Source: Candidatus Omnitrophota bacterium
GTDB lineage: Bacteria; Omnitrophota; Gorgyraeia; 2-02-FULL-51-18
Length of the DNA stretch: 43,058 nucleotides
Reading direction: 5' to 3'
NCBI GenBank assembly: GCA_023247915.1
Contig: JAHFFN010000009.1
Coordinates: 1 to 43,058, forward strand
Under the pieces are notes generated by a model. The model was not told the DNA's origin. It saw only the letters and a list, made by a program, of their open reading frames with translations, and made no database searches. This document shows, one piece after another, positions 41,107 to 43,058 of the stretch (the stretch's first letter is position 1; every line of letters starts with the position of its first letter). Both the position numbers and the translations under genes were made by a program.

Positions 41107-41340
41107 ATGACGTATCAAGCCGCACTCGCAATTTTTCTTCCGCTTTCACTCGGTATCGCCGCGTTTGGATCCGCGCTCGGTCTCGGTAAAGCCGTTTCCA
41201 GCGCCATGGATGCCACAGCCAGACAGCCAGAAGCTTCAGGCAAAGTGCTCGTCAACATGATGGCCGGTTGCGCGCTGATCGAAGCGTTGACCCTCTATGT
41301 GTTGATCGTGGTGTTTGTTCTTTCGGGAAAGATCTCGTAA
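41107..41340 (+). CDS. atpE: ATP synthase Fo subunit c
   Basis: Two-helix proteolipid (77 aa). The ion-carrying acid is Glu59 in CALIEALTLY and the polar loop is ARQPEASGK. Aligned on the loop with the Na+-type c subunit of Ilyobacter, the Na+ ligand Gln32 is Leu26 here and Ser66 is Ala60, while Tyr70 is kept as Tyr64. Loss of Gln and Ser suggests proton coupling. A strong AAGGAG precedes the ATG, as expected for the most abundant subunit. Confidence 0.96.
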   Translation: MTYQAALAIFLPLSLGIAAFGSALGLGKAVSSAMDATARQPEASGKVLVNMMAGCALIEALTLYVLIVVFVLSGKIS

Positions 41341-41345
41341 TTAAT

Positions 41346-41373
41346 GTAGGGGCGCACGGCCGTGCGCCCCTAC
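41346..41373. repeat. 28-bp perfect palindrome between atpE and atpF
   Basis: GTAGGGGCGCACGG followed by its exact reverse complement. No T tract follows, so it is not a good terminator. It could act as a stem that protects the atpE mRNA end. The motif resembles GC-rich dispersed palindromes common in environmental genomes. Confidence 0.8.
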
Positions 41374-41399
41374 GTAATGCAACACCCTAGGAATTAATC

Positions 41400-41888
41400 A
41401 TGGAAAATTCACATATTATTAAAGAAATTATCGTTCAAATCGTCGGATTCATGGTGGTCTTCTTTGTTTTGAAGAAGCTGGCATGGGGAAAACTCATGGG
41501 CGCGATTGACGCCCGCCGGAAGAGCATCGACGATTCTTTTTCGGATATTGAAAAGCAAAAGAAAAATTTAGAAAACCTCGAAAAAGATTATCGCGGACGT
41601 TTGGAAAATATTGAACAAGAAGCGCGCGTGAAAATTCAGGAAGCGTCTAACATCGGTTTGGCGTTGGCCAAAGACATCCAGGAAAAAGCCCGCGTCGACG
41701 CGCAAAAAATGATCGACCGCGCGAAAGCCGAAATTGATCAGGATCTGGCCAAGGTCAAAATCAATATGCGCAATGATATCGCGACCTTGTCAGCGCTCAT
41801 CAGTGAAAAAATTATTCATGAAAAATTAGACGCGACGATGCATCAGAAACTCGTGGACGAATTTATTAAAGAAATCGAAAAGGTTTAA
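41400..41888 (+). CDS. atpF: ATP synthase Fo subunit b
   Basis: Stator subunit (162 aa): one N-terminal membrane helix (IIVQIVGFMVVFFVLKKLAW, about residues 9-28), then a long charged helix that dimerises and contacts delta. GKLMGAIDARRKSIDDSF is the usual junction. Only one b gene is seen, so a b2 homodimer is likely. Separated from atpE by a palindrome. Ends eight bases before atpH. Confidence 0.95.
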   Translation: MENSHIIKEIIVQIVGFMVVFFVLKKLAWGKLMGAIDARRKSIDDSFSDIEKQKKNLENLEKDYRGRLENIEQEARVKIQEASNIGLALAKDIQEKARVDAQKMIDRAKAEIDQDLAKVKINMRNDIATLSALISEKIIHEKLDATMHQKLVDEFIKEIEKV

Positions 41889-41896
41889 GGTAAACA

Positions 41897-42439
41897 ATGC
41901 AAGATTTGCTCGCGGCCGAACGATACGCCCAAGCGCTTTTTGAGCTTGTGAAAACCTCCGGAGAAGATGTGGATGTGGAGGCGCAATTGGTTTCATTTTC
42001 TTCGGCGCTTCAAAAAGACGCGCATCTGGAAGAGTTTTTTGTGAATCCTTCGTACAGTGCCGCGCAAAAAAGACAGATGATTGAAAAGCTTTACCCCAAG
42101 AATCAGACGCTGGTGCGTTTTTTCGCGGTGCTTTTGGAAAGAAATCGCTTCATTCTCATTCATGAAATCGCGGGTTGTTTTAAGAAGATCGCGGATCGTT
42201 TTCAGAATGAAGGAACGGTGGAAATTTGCACCGCGGTGCCGCTTTCCGGCGCCTCCGAAGCGGCGATTCTTTCTAAGATTCAAAAATTTGCCGGATTTAA
42301 AGTCACGGTCAAAAAAGAAGTTGATCCGAAGTTGATCGGCGGAGTGGTGGTTCGTTTTTACAACAAAGTTTTGGATGGTTCGGTCAAAAATAAGATCGAA
42401 AATTTGAAGAAAGAACTGACAAAAATCAAAGTGGTCTAA
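41897..42439 (+). CDS. atpH: ATP synthase F1 subunit delta
   Basis: OSCP-type stalk subunit (180 aa) linking F1 to subunit b. Shows the N-terminal AAERYAQALFELVK helix, the FVNPSYSAAQKRQMIEKLYP region, and the C-terminal signature DPKLIGGVVVRFYNKVLDGS. Order b-delta-alpha is standard. An AAGG site precedes the ATG. Confidence 0.95.
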   Translation: MQDLLAAERYAQALFELVKTSGEDVDVEAQLVSFSSALQKDAHLEEFFVNPSYSAAQKRQMIEKLYPKNQTLVRFFAVLLERNRFILIHEIAGCFKKIADRFQNEGTVEICTAVPLSGASEAAILSKIQKFAGFKVTVKKEVDPKLIGGVVVRFYNKVLDGSVKNKIENLKKELTKIKVV

Positions 42440-42455
42440 AGTTTAGGAGAATGGC

Positions 42456-43058
42456 ATGGCGCTAAAAGCAGATGAAATCACAAGTATTCTAAAAGAAGAA
42501 ATTAAGCAGTTTGACTCCGGCGTAAAGCTGGAATCCACCGGCGTTATTTTGTCCATTGGTGACGGTATCGCGCGCGTGTATGGCTTGGATGATTGCATGG
42601 CGGGAGAGCTTTTAGAGTTTCCCGGCGGAGAGCTTGGTATCGCGCTGAATCTTGAAGAATCCAATGTCGGCGTCGTGCTTTGCGGCGAAGGACAGGGGAT
42701 TAAAGAAGGCGGAATTGTTAAACGCACCAATCGTATCGCGAGCGTTCCGGTCGGCAAGGGTTTGCTTGGCCGCGTGGTCGATGCTTTAGGTCGTCCGCTC
42801 GACGGCAAAGGCTCGATTGTTTCCACCGAAACTCGTCCGATTGAATTTAAAGCGCCTGGCGTGCTTGTCCGTCAATCGGTTAAAGAGCCGCTTCAAACCG
42901 GCATCAAAGCCATCGATGGCATGATTCCCATCGGCCGAGGACAGCGCGAACTGATTATCGGCGATCGTCAGACCGGCAAAACAGCGGTCGCGATTGATAC
43001 TATCATTAACCAAAAAGGCAAAGACGTTCATTGCATCTATGTCGCCACCGGACAAAAA
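42456..43058 (+). CDS. atpA: ATP synthase F1 subunit alpha (3' partial)
   Basis: First 201 residues of the alpha subunit; the frame is open at the window end. The start ATG 42456 follows AGGAGA (42445-42450) by five bases; an ATG at 42451 runs into a stop after four codons. The N-terminal beta-barrel region and the nucleotide loop GDRQTGKT (residues 169-176, same numbering as E. coli) are present. Forms the catalytic hexamer with beta; gamma, beta and epsilon genes should follow outside the window. Confidence 0.96.
   Translation, partial: MALKADEITSILKEEIKQFDSGVKLESTGVILSIGDGIARVYGLDDCMAGELLEFPGGELGIALNLEESNVGVVLCGEGQGIKEGGIVKRTNRIASVPVGKGLLGRVVDALGRPLDGKGSIVSTETRPIEFKAPGVLVRQSVKEPLQTGIKAIDGMIPIGRGQRELIIGDRQTGKTAVAIDTIINQKGKDVHCIYVATGQK

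Noticed and set aside
42451-42465. ATG at 42451 as the atpA start
   Set aside because: It meets a stop after four codons and is too close to the ribosome-binding site; ATG 42456 gives the correct protein.

Overview
The window (about 43 kb, roughly half G+C) is dense chromosomal DNA from a Gram-negative-type bacterium. It carries housekeeping operons, a lipid/polyketide-like gene cluster, and several families of palindromic intergenic repeats. Outer-membrane-style lipid genes (a LolA-like DUF1571 protein), TatC, the MEP isoprenoid enzyme Dxs, a PyrR/PyrK-type pyrimidine operon and a complete Fo gene set fit an uncultured lineage such as Candidatus Omnitrophota or a neighbour of the PVC group. 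That placement is a guess from gene content; nothing in the sequence proves it. I saw no tRNA, rRNA, CRISPR array, transposase or prophage.

Layout. (1) 1-4213: xseA (5' end outside the window)-xseB-ispA-dxs, tightly packed. (2) 4198-5298, minus strand: a membrane-anchored coiled-coil protein, convergent with dxs and divergent from tatC. (3) 5371-9675: tatC, an anchored alpha/beta hydrolase, a DUF1571 LolA-like protein, a FabL-type enoyl-ACP reductase and a membrane glycosyltransferase. (4) 9861-19040: a membrane-bound hexapeptide acyltransferase, then a ten-gene type II fatty-acid/polyketide-like cluster: dehydratase, ketoreductase, ACP, AcpS, second dehydratase, a ketosynthase-like protein that has lost all three catalytic residues, an intact ketosynthase, HAD phosphatase, class III aminotransferase and a PaaK-like adenylating enzyme. 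(5) 19343-21090: uppP and a flippase-like membrane protein. (6) 21091-21567: non-coding, with one very long nested hairpin and a second large inverted repeat. (7) 21568-25323: glmS, rsmI, a YopX-domain protein and a secreted protein of unknown function. (8) 25390-35523: the UMP operon pyrR-pyrB-pyrC-carA-carB-pyrK-pyrD-pyrF plus an ACT-domain protein, with a PyrR-binding hairpin over the pyrR ribosome-binding site. (9) 35641-38025: an Arg/Gly/Pro-rich disordered protein and an SF1 helicase. (10) 38318-39443: pyrE and a secreted Hsp20-like protein. (11) 39477-43058: the ATP synthase operon atpZ-atpI-atpB-atpE-atpF-atpH-atpA, with atpA cut by the window end.

How the parts work together. The UMP genes cover every step from bicarbonate/glutamine to UMP except UMP kinase. 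The isoprenoid genes, uppP, glmS and the flippase-like gene serve the envelope. The ketosynthase/chain-length-factor-like pair, two dehydratases, ketoreductase, dedicated ACP and AcpS, with an aminotransferase and an adenylating enzyme, point to a specialised acyl or polyene product that I cannot name. This cluster is the best candidate here for an undescribed system. Three operon borders (before the acyltransferase, uppP and pyrE) each carry a copy of one repeat family. Each copy contains a perfect 42-bp palindrome that can terminate transcription in both directions, followed by an extended -10 promoter almost touching the next start codon.
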